A DNA stretch of 64,000 nucleotides from Oscillatoria acuminata PCC 6304. Lineage in GTDB: Bacteria; Cyanobacteriota; Cyanobacteriia; Cyanobacteriales; Laspinemataceae. This document shows positions 35,120-44,545 of this stretch, piece by piece. The stretch is taken from assembly GCF_000317105.1 (NCBI RefSeq), contig NC_019693.1, positions 5,457,227-5,521,226 of the forward strand. The letters run 5' to 3'. The position numbers were made by a program, and so were the translations under genes. How positions within the stretch are numbered: the stretch's first letter is position 1; every line of letters begins with the position of its first letter. The notes below the pieces were generated by a model. That model was given only the letters and a program-made list of their open reading frames with translations, searched no databases and was not told where the DNA came from.

Positions 35120-36782
35120 TATCTTACTCGGACGATACAAAATTGTTCGGTCTTTGAATGCGGGGGGATTTGGTCAGACTTTTGAAATCGAGGATGGGGG
35201 AATTCTCAAGGTCTTAAAAGTTCTTAAACTTGGAGACTTCAGCGACCCTCAAACCCAAAAAAAACTGATTTCCTTATTTGAACGAGAAGCCAAGGTCCTC
35301 ATGCAGTTGGAGCATCCAGGGATTCCCAAAGTTGACCGAGATGGCTACCTGATTATCCCCAATCCGGATAGTTTTGACCCTTTGTACGGTCTAGTCATGG
35401 AGAAAATAGAGGGCAGTAATTTACAGGATTGGTCCCTTGCTCAAGGTCAACAGCCCTTGAGTATCGACTTAGCATTGAACTGGTTAAAACAACTGGTGGA
35501 AATTTTACAAGAACTCCACCAGCGACAATATTTCCACCGGGATATTAAACCCTCGAATATTATGCTAAAACCGAGCGGGCAACTTGTCCTCATTGATTTT
35601 GGTGCTGTTCGAGAAGTGACTGATACATTTTTAGGAAAAATTGGGGCGGGGCGAGCAGGGACTGGCCTCATTTCATCCGGTTATACGCCCCCAGAACAGT
35701 ATGAAGGCAAAGCCGTTCCGCAATCGGATTTTTTTGCCTTGGGACGCACAATGGTTCACTTACTCACTGGAAAATCTCCCTTGGAACTGGAGAATGACCC
35801 CCACACAGGCCAATTAATTTGGCACAAGGATGCTCCGACGGTCAGTGAAGCCCTAGGGGATTTAATCGATTATTTAATGGGTCCCTTTCCAGGAAATCGC
35901 CCCCTGAATGCTCAAATCATTTTATCTATTTTGTCAGAATTTTCTAGTCCAACTTCCACTGGATTCTCTACTGTGAATTCCAGTTCAGGGATCGGGTGTG
36001 TAAATACTGTTGTTAATTTAAAATCGCCCAAATCCAGTTTTCATTTACCGAAACTGGCTCAACTTCCTCCCCTCCTCCATATAAGATTTTTTAATTTAAA
36101 AATTGAATTCAAAAGTGCGGCTTTATTCTTGCTGATATTACTAGGTATTGTCGGGTCTTTTTCTCCCTATTTCGCAATGGGCTTAAATGACAAGGGACTT
36201 GAATATTACAATTCAAGCCGCTTAAGCAAAGCAAAATTTTACTACAGTTTATCACTAATTTTAAACTCAAAATATCATAAATCTCATTATAACCTGGGTT
36301 TGGTGTACGATGACTTTCAAGATTTTGGTCGCGCCCGGTATCACTATAAAATTGCCATTGACCAGGGTAATTTTTCTGCCTATAACAATTTGGCGCGGAT
36401 AGAGATTATAGAGCAGAACTGTAGTCTGGCAATTCCGTTGCTAGAACAAGGAAAAGCCCGAGATAATCGCCCCTCACGGCAATACTCTTTCCACAAAAAT
36501 TTGGGTTGGGCACAGTTGTGTCAATGGCGACAAAGCGCCGCCCCAAACCCTAGTTTTCTCGAAAAGGCAGAACATCACCTCGCTGAGGCGATCGCCCAGG
36601 ATGATTCCACTGCCTCAGCCCATTGTCTCCTGGCACAAGTCTGGGAAAGTCGAGGTGACAGTGGGGCTGCTTTGCCACACTGGACAAATTGCCGCGATCG
36701 CCCCTTCAATCACAGCAGCCCAGAAGAAAAAGCCTGGAACACCCTAGCACAGGAGCGTTTGCGCGGGAAAATCGCCCCCTAA
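35103..36782 (+). CDS. Ser/Thr protein kinase with TM segment and TPR repeats
   Basis: This 559-residue kinase starts at the ATG at 35103, inside the end of the STAND gene. The kinase domain (about 8-285) has a better glycine loop (LNAGGFGQTFE) than its paralogue at 5341, catalytic HRDIKPSN near 145 and LIDFG. The membrane helix is at about 337-358, and TPR-like repeats run to the end. It lacks the N-terminal four-Cys prefix of the paralogue. The paired loci suggest duplication followed by loss or gain of the prefix. It should phosphorylate Ser/Thr of unknown targets in the cytoplasm, with TPRs outside the membrane. Confidence 0.93.
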   Translation: MINPHDILLGRYKIVRSLNAGGFGQTFEIEDGGILKVLKVLKLGDFSDPQTQKKLISLFEREAKVLMQLEHPGIPKVDRDGYLIIPNPDSFDPLYGLVMEKIEGSNLQDWSLAQGQQPLSIDLALNWLKQLVEILQELHQRQYFHRDIKPSNIMLKPSGQLVLIDFGAVREVTDTFLGKIGAGRAGTGLISSGYTPPEQYEGKAVPQSDFFALGRTMVHLLTGKSPLELENDPHTGQLIWHKDAPTVSEALGDLIDYLMGPFPGNRPLNAQIILSILSEFSSPTSTGFSTVNSSSGIGCVNTVVNLKSPKSSFHLPKLAQLPPLLHIRFFNLKIEFKSAALFLLILLGIVGSFSPYFAMGLNDKGLEYYNSSRLSKAKFYYSLSLILNSKYHKSHYNLGLVYDDFQDFGRARYHYKIAIDQGNFSAYNNLARIEIIEQNCSLAIPLLEQGKARDNRPSRQYSFHKNLGWAQLCQWRQSAAPNPSFLEKAEHHLAEAIAQDDSTASAHCLLAQVWESRGDSGAALPHWTNCRDRPFNHSSPEEKAWNTLAQERLRGKIAP

Positions 36783-36792
36783 TTACCGACAA

Positions 36793-36810
36793 TTTGTAAA
36801 GTTTTGTAAC
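36793..36810 (-). promoter_or_regulatory. HLR1-like direct repeat (candidate RpaB site)
   Basis: On the minus strand the sequence reads GTTACAAA-AC-TTTACAAA. It fits the HLR1 consensus (G/T)TTACA(T/A)(T/A)-N2-(G/T)TTACA(T/A)(T/A) recognised by the cyanobacterial response regulator RpaB. It lies 10 nt after the kinase stop and about 113 nt before the next gene. An identical 19-nt core occurs at 63295-63313. Confidence 0.55.
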
Positions 36811-36922
36811 AAATTCATCCCCTTCCCTGAAAAAAAATTGCTATTCGCCTGCGGCTTTTATAAGGAGGCAGTTTATTCCCACCCTGTCCTCCGAAATATT
36901 TGAAGTCAAACCGGAGGCCCCC

Positions 36923-37123
36923 ATGAAACGCCGATTTCCCCTTTCAGAACTACTCCTCACCCTCATGCTCATTACCGGCCAATGGCACTTTGGCAACACC
37001 GCTGAAAGCCCAACCGCCAATACCCCAGGATTTCAAACTGCACCTGCCACATGGGAGTTTTCTCCCAGAGGCAATCATCTGGACGACTGCGGAGAGGGGG
37101 GAACGAAATTTCGCTTTCAATAA
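36923..37123 (+). CDS. Small secreted peptide, 66 residues
   Basis: The ATG at 36923 has a GGAGG ribosome-binding site at good spacing (6 nt). Residues 1-27 look like a signal peptide (basic MKRR, hydrophobic LLLTLMLITG, then a polar cleavage region near NTA). The mature part is about 40 residues, low-complexity and rich in Thr, Pro and Gly, with a single Cys. I know of no family. It lies between the kinase and the sigma-like gene and could be the first gene of the DUF1822-CHAT cluster. Confidence 0.65.
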   Translation: MKRRFPLSELLLTLMLITGQWHFGNTAESPTANTPGFQTAPATWEFSPRGNHLDDCGEGGTKFRFQ

Positions 37124-37264
37124 TTTCCCAGCCCTGTGGGATGGGAACTTGAGCGTCTAGCATTAACCTAAGATATTTTAACGGGTGCCCGATCTCAGAT
37201 CAACTCGACTGGGGGATGTTTAAATAAAAGCATCCCCTTTTCGAGCGGGAGTATCTTCCTGTCT

Positions 37265-37978
37265 ATGGATGAATCGATGGATGAATTGATTAATGCAACC
37301 TGTCAACACCCACCCGGAAGCCCGGAGTGGCGAAAATATATGAGTCGGCTAATCCTGACCCTTCAACAATACCGAGGCCGGGGATTAGCCCAATCTTCCC
37401 ATCCCGATTATTTGGAGGCTTTAAATCGAACCTGGGAATGGTTTAGCCAGAATATTTGTCAGTTTTACCAGAATCGAACAGAAGCCATTTCCCGAGATAG
37501 GCTACTGCGGTGGATCAACGGTTACCTGCGCTGGCGAATCCGGGATTTGTATATCCCCAACGACCAAGCACCCAGTTCCTTAGACCAACCCCTTGCTGAG
37601 GGCGAATCAGAAACATCCTTAATAGAGCAAGTCTCACAGAGAGATTCTACTTCTCCCACCCTTTCTGGATTAGATAGTTATATTGAAAACCTGCATCGGC
37701 AGAAAACCCAGCGCCTGGGTTTAGCCTTGGAGCAGTACATTACTGAAGATCCCAACGGAAAACTCGCAGGATGTTATGCGAGTCAGTATCCCGATTGTAA
37801 CTGTCAGATCCTCTGTATCAGTCGGTGCGTCAAAGAACCACCTGACAAATTTAAAGACCTGGCTACAAAATTAAATATGCCCCAGCAAACAATTATTAAC
37901 CATTTCTATCGTCGATGCAAACCCTTACTTCAAGAAGTTATGACCCATCTAGGATATAAACGGGATGAAAACCTATGA
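37265..37978 (+). CDS. Divergent sigma-70-like regulator
   Basis: This is a 237-residue protein of a cyanobacterial sigma-70-like family. The N-terminal pattern (PPGSPEWRKYMSRLILTLQQ, YLEALNRTWEWFSQNICQF and WINGYLRWRIRDL) corresponds to a degenerate region 2. The C-terminal FKDLATKLNMPQQTIINHF segment resembles a region 4 helix-turn-helix. Residues 165-187 are Cys-rich (four Cys), possibly metal-binding. Its stop overlaps the DUF1822 start in ATGA. This pairing of sigma-like, DUF1822 and CHAT genes is recurrent in cyanobacteria. It is likely a specialised transcription regulator for this cluster, but core RNA polymerase binding is unproven. Confidence 0.85.
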   Translation: MDESMDELINATCQHPPGSPEWRKYMSRLILTLQQYRGRGLAQSSHPDYLEALNRTWEWFSQNICQFYQNRTEAISRDRLLRWINGYLRWRIRDLYIPNDQAPSSLDQPLAEGESETSLIEQVSQRDSTSPTLSGLDSYIENLHRQKTQRLGLALEQYITEDPNGKLAGCYASQYPDCNCQILCISRCVKEPPDKFKDLATKLNMPQQTIINHFYRRCKPLLQEVMTHLGYKRDENL

Positions 37979-38955
37979 ACAATATCCCTGATTCTTACCT
38001 AAGCATACCCTTGGGTCAAGACGCTCATCGCTTTGCTCGGGAATTTGCTGCCGAACAAGCCACCCCAACGAAAGGTAAACAAGTTTATCTCAATACTCTA
38101 GCAGTCTACGCTGTCCATAATTATCTGAAGTGGCTACAAATAGAGAGTTCCCTAAATGACAGCAATAGTTGGAATCCCAGGATGCAAGCGTTGGCTCCGG
38201 TTGCCGATCTGGTTATACCCAATTTAGGTAAAGTAGAATGCTATCCGGTACTCCCAGGAGAAACTGTTATCAATTTAACCTTTGATATGACGGAGAGTCG
38301 AATGGGTTATATCGCGGTTCAGTTTGAAGAACAATTAGATGAAGCTCAGTTACTAGGATTTTTCCCCCCCGTCACTCCTGATGCCGAATCAATCGAGCTA
38401 TCCCTTGCCGGGATCCAATCTCTCGATGCGTTTATCGATTCTCTGGATCCGCTGGAGGTAGCGGAGTTCAACAGACCTCAAGAGACTGGAAATCCTGTCA
38501 ATCTCTTAAAATGGCGCTTAAATGACTTAGTTGAAGCGATTGAGGCGGGATGGCAGACGATTGATGAACTGTTTGGAATGCGATCGCCTGCGTTTCGTTC
38601 GGATTTAGCGAATTATGCCAAAGATATCGAACCGGGACCGGATCTGCCGACGATTCAACAGGGAAAATCGATTGTTTTGGGAACGGCGTCTTTAGCGCTA
38701 TTGGTGAAACTTTCCCAGGAATCTGAGGAGGGAATTGATATTTTAGTGCGGGTTTTTCCGATTCAAGAATCAACTGATTTGCCTGAGCAACTTAAATTGA
38801 TGGTTTTGGATGAGCAGGGAGATATTTTGGAGGAAGTAAGTGCAGGACGGGGGAACAATTGCATTGAACAACCTTTGAGTGGGGAACCGGGAGAAGGGTT
38901 TGTGATTAAGCTGGAATTAGGAGAATTGAGTGCAACAGAAAGTTTTATTATCTAG
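37975..38955 (+). CDS. DUF1822 family protein, full length
   Basis: This is a 326-residue protein with the classic DUF1822 start (LSIPLGQDAHRFAREFAAEQ), the conserved YLNTLAVYAVHNYLKWL helix and a C-terminal half with AGWQTIDELFG. There is no membrane segment. Nucleotides 38534-38955 are almost identical to 8300-8721 in the fusion gene, while the preceding sequences are unrelated. The role of DUF1822 is unknown. Its coupling to the upstream sigma-like gene and the two downstream CHAT genes suggests an adaptor or inhibitor. Confidence 0.93.
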   Translation: MNNIPDSYLSIPLGQDAHRFAREFAAEQATPTKGKQVYLNTLAVYAVHNYLKWLQIESSLNDSNSWNPRMQALAPVADLVIPNLGKVECYPVLPGETVINLTFDMTESRMGYIAVQFEEQLDEAQLLGFFPPVTPDAESIELSLAGIQSLDAFIDSLDPLEVAEFNRPQETGNPVNLLKWRLNDLVEAIEAGWQTIDELFGMRSPAFRSDLANYAKDIEPGPDLPTIQQGKSIVLGTASLALLVKLSQESEEGIDILVRVFPIQESTDLPEQLKLMVLDEQGDILEEVSAGRGNNCIEQPLSGEPGEGFVIKLELGELSATESFII

Positions 38956-38997
38956 GGTTTTCTGAAGTTAATTCCCGGATTCAGGGGAGGAAAAGCA

Positions 38998-41829
38998 ATG
39001 GTGAATTTAATCCGATTTAGATTTGAATCAGGCAGCTTTGAAACGGGGTTTACGGTGCGGATTTTTTTCTCGCAGGAAACGGTAATCCTTGTCGATCTTC
39101 CCCCAAATCCAGGACTTCCAGGGATTTATCGGACTTGGGAGAGTTTATTTTTAAAAAAGGCCGATCACCTTCTGTTGGAGCCGAGTTATCAAGCGCTGAT
39201 CGGTTGCTTTCAGGACTGGTTAAAGGGTGGCGGGGATGTTCAAAAGTTGCGGGAAACAATCCTGCAGGAATTAACCGATCGCCCGCCAGAAATTCGAGTT
39301 TTGATTCAATCTGGCGAGCGCCTGCTTCGGCAACTGCCTTGGCAGGAGTGGGATATCTTTCGCGAGCACTATCCCCAGGCAGAATTTGCGCTCACTTTAA
39401 CCGAGTATAGTCCCCTGCCGGATTTTGATGATACGCCGGTTAGAAGTCGTGTGAGGATTTTAGCTGTGGTAGGCGATCGCCCTCACTCAGAAACTTTGTC
39501 TACCCTCCGAACTCTCAAATCCTTACCCGATGCGGAACATCGGATTTTCAAATCCTCTCAACCCCAGCAACTATATCTCCAACTCCAGGATGCAACGGGT
39601 TGGGATATCCTGTTTATTGGGAATCATAACTTGATTCAAGGTTTGAATATTCCCGAGTTCAAAAAAGCCCTGGAAATTGCCTGCGATCGCGGGTTGAAAC
39701 TCGCTATTTGTAATGATGGACTAGATCTGGCGGAATTGCTGGCAAACTTAGTCAATCCCCCGATTCTCGTAATTTTCAGACAGGCAGTTTTGGAACAGGT
39801 CTCCGCTAGGTTTTTGCGGGCATTTTTAACCGCTTTTGCTCACGATAAATGCTTATATCCATCGGTGCGAGAGGGTCGAGAAAGTTTAGAATTTTTTGAC
39901 AAACAATTTCCCGGGATTATGGGATTACCCATCCTCTGTCAGCATCCCCTCAAAACCTCCCTAACTTGGCGAGGAATCCTGGGAAAACCGCCGGTTGATA
40001 CGCCTCAAACCAGGCAGGAATATCACATCCGGAAAACCTTACTCCAAAAAGTTAAAAAATACTGGATTCAAGGAGTTTTAGAAAACTCTTTGCAACAGCA
40101 ACTTTTTCTGAACCTGGGACTAGAACAGTATCCCCTTGTCAAATCGTTAGAAATATCCCTAGAAAACTCAGACCAAACCCATCTCATTCTCCCAGAAAAT
40201 ACCCGACTGATTCAGTATTTTGACCGACTCAAAACCCCGAGAACTCTGCTGATTTTGGGAGAACCGGGTTCGGGAAAAACTGTGACTTTGTTAGAATTAG
40301 CTCGGGATGCGATCGCCCGAGGAGAAAGAGACTATACTCAACCGATTCCCCTGGTGTTTACCCTGTCCTCATGGGGACTGAAAATGCTGCCAATTCAGGA
40401 CTGGATTATAGAGGAAGGAACGGCCAATTATGAAGTCTCCCCCAGTTGGCTCAAATCTAGCCTTGAAAAAGGGCGATTGTTATTACTGTTGGATGGTTTA
40501 GATGAAGTCAAATCTGAAATACGAAAAGTCTGCTTAACGGCTTTAAATGCCTTTATCAAGCAATATCCCCTGACAGAAATTCTCCTCACCAGTCGCCGAG
40601 AAGACTATGAAGCAATCCAAGTTCAATTAAATTTTAAATCCGCAATTTATTTACAGCCTTTAAGTTTAGGGCAAATTTCTGAGTATTTAGCTCATTTAGC
40701 GGGAAACCGGGCTATAGACATTGCCGCATTCCAATCCGACCCCTTGTTGGTAGAATTGGCAAAAACTCCCTTAATTTTGAATATTATCGCTGTGGTTTAT
40801 CAGGGAAATTACGTTAAAAATGAGTTAGAATCACAGTCTTTAGAAGCTCGTCTTTGCTGGCTATTTGATGCGTATATTAACCAGATGTGGTATCGTCACT
40901 CTCCAGAAAAAGGACAATATAATCAAGAAGCAATGATGCACTGGTTGAGTTGGCTGGCACAGTTGATGCACCAGGAATCCCAAACCCTATTTTTTCTGGA
41001 CCGCTTGCAACCCAAATGGTTAGAGTCTCGCCTCCAAAACCAGATTCCCTGGGGGGTAGGACTGCTATTTGGACTGATTGGCGGGACGATTGTCGGGATG
41101 GTTCTCTGGTTGACGGTGGGTTTTTTCTTTGAGCCATTTTGGGGAATGGTGATTAGTTTAATCTTTGTGGTAATTTTTGGCTTACCGTTCGGAATTTGGG
41201 CGACCCTGACGGTGGGACGAGAGAAAAAGATTCAACCTGTAGAAACCCTGAATTGGTCCTGGGATGCCGTCAAAAAATCCTTAACTTTGGGGTTGGGTTT
41301 AGGGGTACTCACTTGGATGATTTCTGGGATGATTGGGTTTGTAATCGTTGCGCCTTTAGTTGTGCTGGTTTATGAACTGAAAGGGGGGAATCTGGATCGC
41401 AAACAATTTTCCAATCAAGGGATTTGGCAGTCTTTGAAAAATGCAGCAATTTTCGCGGCGATCGCAGCAGCAGTGTTAGGGGTCACTGCCGGTTTGATGA
41501 GCGCACAAATCCTCACCCTAATTATCGGACCCGCATCTGCATCGGCGAGATTCGGGACAGCTTGGATGCAGGAATTTACGGTTCGTGCTATCCTTTCAGG
41601 AATCCTCGTCGGATTATTTTATGGACTGAACCAAGCGGGGACTGCCTGCATTCAACATTTGACTATGCGGGTGTTATTGTATTGGCAAGGGTCGATTCCT
41701 TGGAATTATACCCGGTTTCTCGATTATGCCCGAAAACTCATTTTTTTACAAAGAGTTGGAGGCGGTTATATTTTTATTCATCGGCTTTTGTTAGAACATT
41801 TTGTGACTGGATCTAAATCAAAGTTATAA
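38998..41829 (+). CDS. CHAT-like - NACHT - membrane protein (STAND)
   Basis: This is a 943-residue protein. Residues about 1-325 follow a CHAT caspase-like domain, homologous to the next gene's product. His210 is kept, but the NSCDG catalytic motif is shortened to CNDG (Cys238 displaced, two residues lost), so protease activity is doubtful. A NACHT NTPase follows: Walker A GEPGSGKT near 421, Walker B LLLLLDGLDEV near 497 and LLTSRRE. The C-terminal 260 residues hold at least six membrane helices (about 685-885). NACHT STANDs sense ligands and activate effectors. Here the membrane part could be a pore or the sensor. It lies 42 nt after DUF1822 and 22 nt before the CHAT-WD40 gene. Confidence 0.92.
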   Translation: MVNLIRFRFESGSFETGFTVRIFFSQETVILVDLPPNPGLPGIYRTWESLFLKKADHLLLEPSYQALIGCFQDWLKGGGDVQKLRETILQELTDRPPEIRVLIQSGERLLRQLPWQEWDIFREHYPQAEFALTLTEYSPLPDFDDTPVRSRVRILAVVGDRPHSETLSTLRTLKSLPDAEHRIFKSSQPQQLYLQLQDATGWDILFIGNHNLIQGLNIPEFKKALEIACDRGLKLAICNDGLDLAELLANLVNPPILVIFRQAVLEQVSARFLRAFLTAFAHDKCLYPSVREGRESLEFFDKQFPGIMGLPILCQHPLKTSLTWRGILGKPPVDTPQTRQEYHIRKTLLQKVKKYWIQGVLENSLQQQLFLNLGLEQYPLVKSLEISLENSDQTHLILPENTRLIQYFDRLKTPRTLLILGEPGSGKTVTLLELARDAIARGERDYTQPIPLVFTLSSWGLKMLPIQDWIIEEGTANYEVSPSWLKSSLEKGRLLLLLDGLDEVKSEIRKVCLTALNAFIKQYPLTEILLTSRREDYEAIQVQLNFKSAIYLQPLSLGQISEYLAHLAGNRAIDIAAFQSDPLLVELAKTPLILNIIAVVYQGNYVKNELESQSLEARLCWLFDAYINQMWYRHSPEKGQYNQEAMMHWLSWLAQLMHQESQTLFFLDRLQPKWLESRLQNQIPWGVGLLFGLIGGTIVGMVLWLTVGFFFEPFWGMVISLIFVVIFGLPFGIWATLTVGREKKIQPVETLNWSWDAVKKSLTLGLGLGVLTWMISGMIGFVIVAPLVVLVYELKGGNLDRKQFSNQGIWQSLKNAAIFAAIAAAVLGVTAGLMSAQILTLIIGPASASARFGTAWMQEFTVRAILSGILVGLFYGLNQAGTACIQHLTMRVLLYWQGSIPWNYTRFLDYARKLIFLQRVGGGYIFIHRLLLEHFVTGSKSKL

Positions 41830-41851
41830 TATTATTTACTGCATAATTGCC

Positions 41852-43999
41852 ATGACTAAAATCGCAATTTTTACAATGGGTCACGGAGATTTTAATACCG
41901 GGTTTCCGATGAGACTGGAAATTAGGGAAGAACGAGGCAATCCTCTGTCAGAAGTGATGGGGAAGTTGCCTCCATCACCGAGTATTCCTGAACTTTACGA
42001 AACCTGGCAGCGCAATTTTATAAAGATAAAAGTCGGCAATGGGAGAATGAAGGTTCTTAAAGGGACAGCGAAGACGACTGTTACCCCTATGAAAGAAGCG
42101 CTAGAAAAATGCAAAAACTCTCAGAAGGAGTTGAAAAACTCATTTAAAGATTGGCTCAAATCAGAATGCAGAGAACTTCAAAAGATGCGGGAAACTTTTT
42201 TCAAGCATCTACCCGATGAATTTGAAGAGATTCGGGTTTTTCTTCAAACCAGTGACCCATTCGTGAAAAAACTGCCTTGGAATGAATGGGATATTTTTGA
42301 GCGCTATGCTCATGCGGAAATTGCTTTAGTGCCACCGGAATATAGTCGCATCAATCTGGACCCGGATGCGATCGCCCGTGAAAAAGTGAGAATTTTAGGC
42401 ATTCTCAGCACAGACGAAGAGATTAATCCCAAACAAGAGAAAAAAGAACTGGAGGGATTGCTTCATGCTGAAACGAGATTCCCAAATCCCCATGAACCGA
42501 CTGAATTATATGATGCTCTGCAAGATGAGAGGGGATGGGATATTCTTTTCTTTGCTGGACATAGTTCCAGTTCTCCAACGGGAGAAACTGGTAAATTTTT
42601 TATTACCCATGACTATGGATTAAGCATTGATGAATTAAAAATATCCCTCCGAAAAGCTCTAAGTCGCGGGCTAAAATTAGCCATTTTTAATTCCTGCGAT
42701 GGGTTGGGTTTGGCGAAAGAATTGGCTGACTTAAATAGTCCCCAAGTAATTGTGATGCGGGAACCTGTCCCCGGGGATTATGCAGTGGCATTTATTAAAA
42801 ATTTTCTTAAGGAGTTTTCTGAAGGCAAGTCTTTGTATGTGGCGATGCGAGAAGCAAAAGATAGTTTAGAATGCTGGGAAAACGAATATCCAGGGGTGAG
42901 TTGGTTGCCGATTCTTTGCCAAAATCCAGCCCAGACTCCGCTAATTTGGCCAAAAAATTTGGTTAAAATGCCAGTAAAAATTCCTGTAAAAATTCCTGTA
43001 CTTTCTCCATCCGTCGTCACAAAACCTGCGATTTGGCAGGAAGTGACAACCCTAATGGGACATTCTTCCGGGGTCAAATCGGTAGCGGTTAGTCCTGATG
43101 GTCGGATGATTGCCAGTGGCAGTTTTGACCAAACGATTAAACTCTGGGATTTACAGAGAGGGGAACTCAAAAAAACTTTGAAAGGACATACGGGAACGGT
43201 GACTTCGGTGCAGTTTAGTCCGGATGGAATTCTGGCGAGTGCGAGTTTCTTTCCCGATGGCACGATTAAACTTTGGGAGGTGGACGGGGAACAGAATCGG
43301 GTCGAATTAAAAACGACTCTGCGAGGGAATGATTGGGTGGCTTTAGCGATTTGGAATATCGCCTTTAATCACGATGGCAAGTACATCGCTAGTGGTCACA
43401 ATGTCGATAGTACGATTAAGGTTTGGGATGTTCAGCGAGAAAAAATTATTGCTACTTTGCGCGGTCATGTTTGGGCGGTTCAGTCGGTGATTTTTCATCC
43501 TCAAGATGGCTCAATTATCAGTAGCAGTTTGGATGGCACGATTAAAATTTGGAATCCGGAAGAGGAACAACTGATTCAGACCTTAGTTGGACCTTCGGGT
43601 TGGTTGAGTCCGGCGCAATCTTGGTTTAGTCGGGATGTAGAAGTGTATAGTTTAGCTATGAGTTCTGATGGGGAATTTTTGGCGAGTGGGGGTAAAGAGG
43701 ATGTAATTAAAATTTGGCGGTGGCCCGATCGCCAGTTGCAGCAAACCCTCAAAGGTCATTCAGATACCATCCAAGCGATCGCCATCGCCCCCGATGGCAA
43801 CACTTTAGCTAGTGGCGGTCGCGATCATACCATTAGAATTTGGGATTTAATCACTGGAAAAACCCAGCAAACCCTCGGACATTCTGACACGGTAAATTCT
43901 CTAGTATTTAGTCCCGATGGACAGACTTTAATCAGTGGAAGTCAAGATAAAACGATTAAAATTTGGCGGTGGTTTCCCCAAGGGTCTTCGCCGCTGTAA
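41852..43999 (+). CDS. CHAT protease - seven-blade WD40 protein
   Basis: This 715-residue protein has an N-terminal CHAT caspase-like domain (about 1-370) with an intact His-Cys dyad: FFAGHS (His237) and FNSCDG (Cys282). A lysine-rich insertion lies near 55-100. A linker with two V-K-I-P repeats leads to seven WD40 repeats (about 395-715). It is probably an effector protease whose propeller senses or recruits partners, analogous to caspase-like enzymes in bacterial immunity (family knowledge). Lying directly after an inactive-looking CHAT-NACHT protein, it may be the executioner partner (inference). Substrates are unknown. Confidence 0.94.
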   Translation: MTKIAIFTMGHGDFNTGFPMRLEIREERGNPLSEVMGKLPPSPSIPELYETWQRNFIKIKVGNGRMKVLKGTAKTTVTPMKEALEKCKNSQKELKNSFKDWLKSECRELQKMRETFFKHLPDEFEEIRVFLQTSDPFVKKLPWNEWDIFERYAHAEIALVPPEYSRINLDPDAIAREKVRILGILSTDEEINPKQEKKELEGLLHAETRFPNPHEPTELYDALQDERGWDILFFAGHSSSSPTGETGKFFITHDYGLSIDELKISLRKALSRGLKLAIFNSCDGLGLAKELADLNSPQVIVMREPVPGDYAVAFIKNFLKEFSEGKSLYVAMREAKDSLECWENEYPGVSWLPILCQNPAQTPLIWPKNLVKMPVKIPVKIPVLSPSVVTKPAIWQEVTTLMGHSSGVKSVAVSPDGRMIASGSFDQTIKLWDLQRGELKKTLKGHTGTVTSVQFSPDGILASASFFPDGTIKLWEVDGEQNRVELKTTLRGNDWVALAIWNIAFNHDGKYIASGHNVDSTIKVWDVQREKIIATLRGHVWAVQSVIFHPQDGSIISSSLDGTIKIWNPEEEQLIQTLVGPSGWLSPAQSWFSRDVEVYSLAMSSDGEFLASGGKEDVIKIWRWPDRQLQQTLKGHSDTIQAIAIAPDGNTLASGGRDHTIRIWDLITGKTQQTLGHSDTVNSLVFSPDGQTLISGSQDKTIKIWRWFPQGSSPL

Positions 44000-44545
44000 A
44001 TTTGTCCATTTAGGCCCCCATTCCCGCGCGTTTCTGGCCAATCCCCAGGGGGGAATCCGATGGGGTCAGGGATTGTCAAAGGACCCTGGGGAGGAGAAAG
44101 GACCCTAATTTGGATGGAGAGCGATCGCCCCAAAAAACTCTCTTCCCTTGCTATGCCGCGAGTTTTAGGGGAGTTTGTCCAAAATTCCCACAACTTGGGG
44201 TTTGCTTTAGTAAAATAAGCATGACCTGTTGCCAAACTGACCATCGGCCAACCCCGGTTGGCACTCCATCTGCCCACTTCTCAACTCAAAACTTCTGTAT
44301 GCACTACCGATTACCGCAATTTAGCCGGAAATATTTTCTCGTTTATTGCATTCCAAAGATAAACCCGATTCCGTGATAACTTGCGTATTTGGCCCCAACC
44401 GTTCCTGTACTCAAGAGTTGCGCCCTCCTACTTCCCGGCGCGATCGCAATCTTAGTCTGCATAATCTGACGCTCAGAATTATGCTGATATTACCTCCACT
44501 GCAATCAGGGTTTTCCGACACTTTTTCGGTAGGCATACACCTTCT
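44000..44545. other. Intergenic, no gene seen
   Basis: These 546 bases follow the CHAT-WD40 gene and precede a membrane-protein gene. Short ORFs (44110-44376, 44346-44549) have poor composition and no ribosome-binding site. There is a G-rich/C-rich palindromic tendency around 44060-44100 but no clean terminator. Confidence 0.5.
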
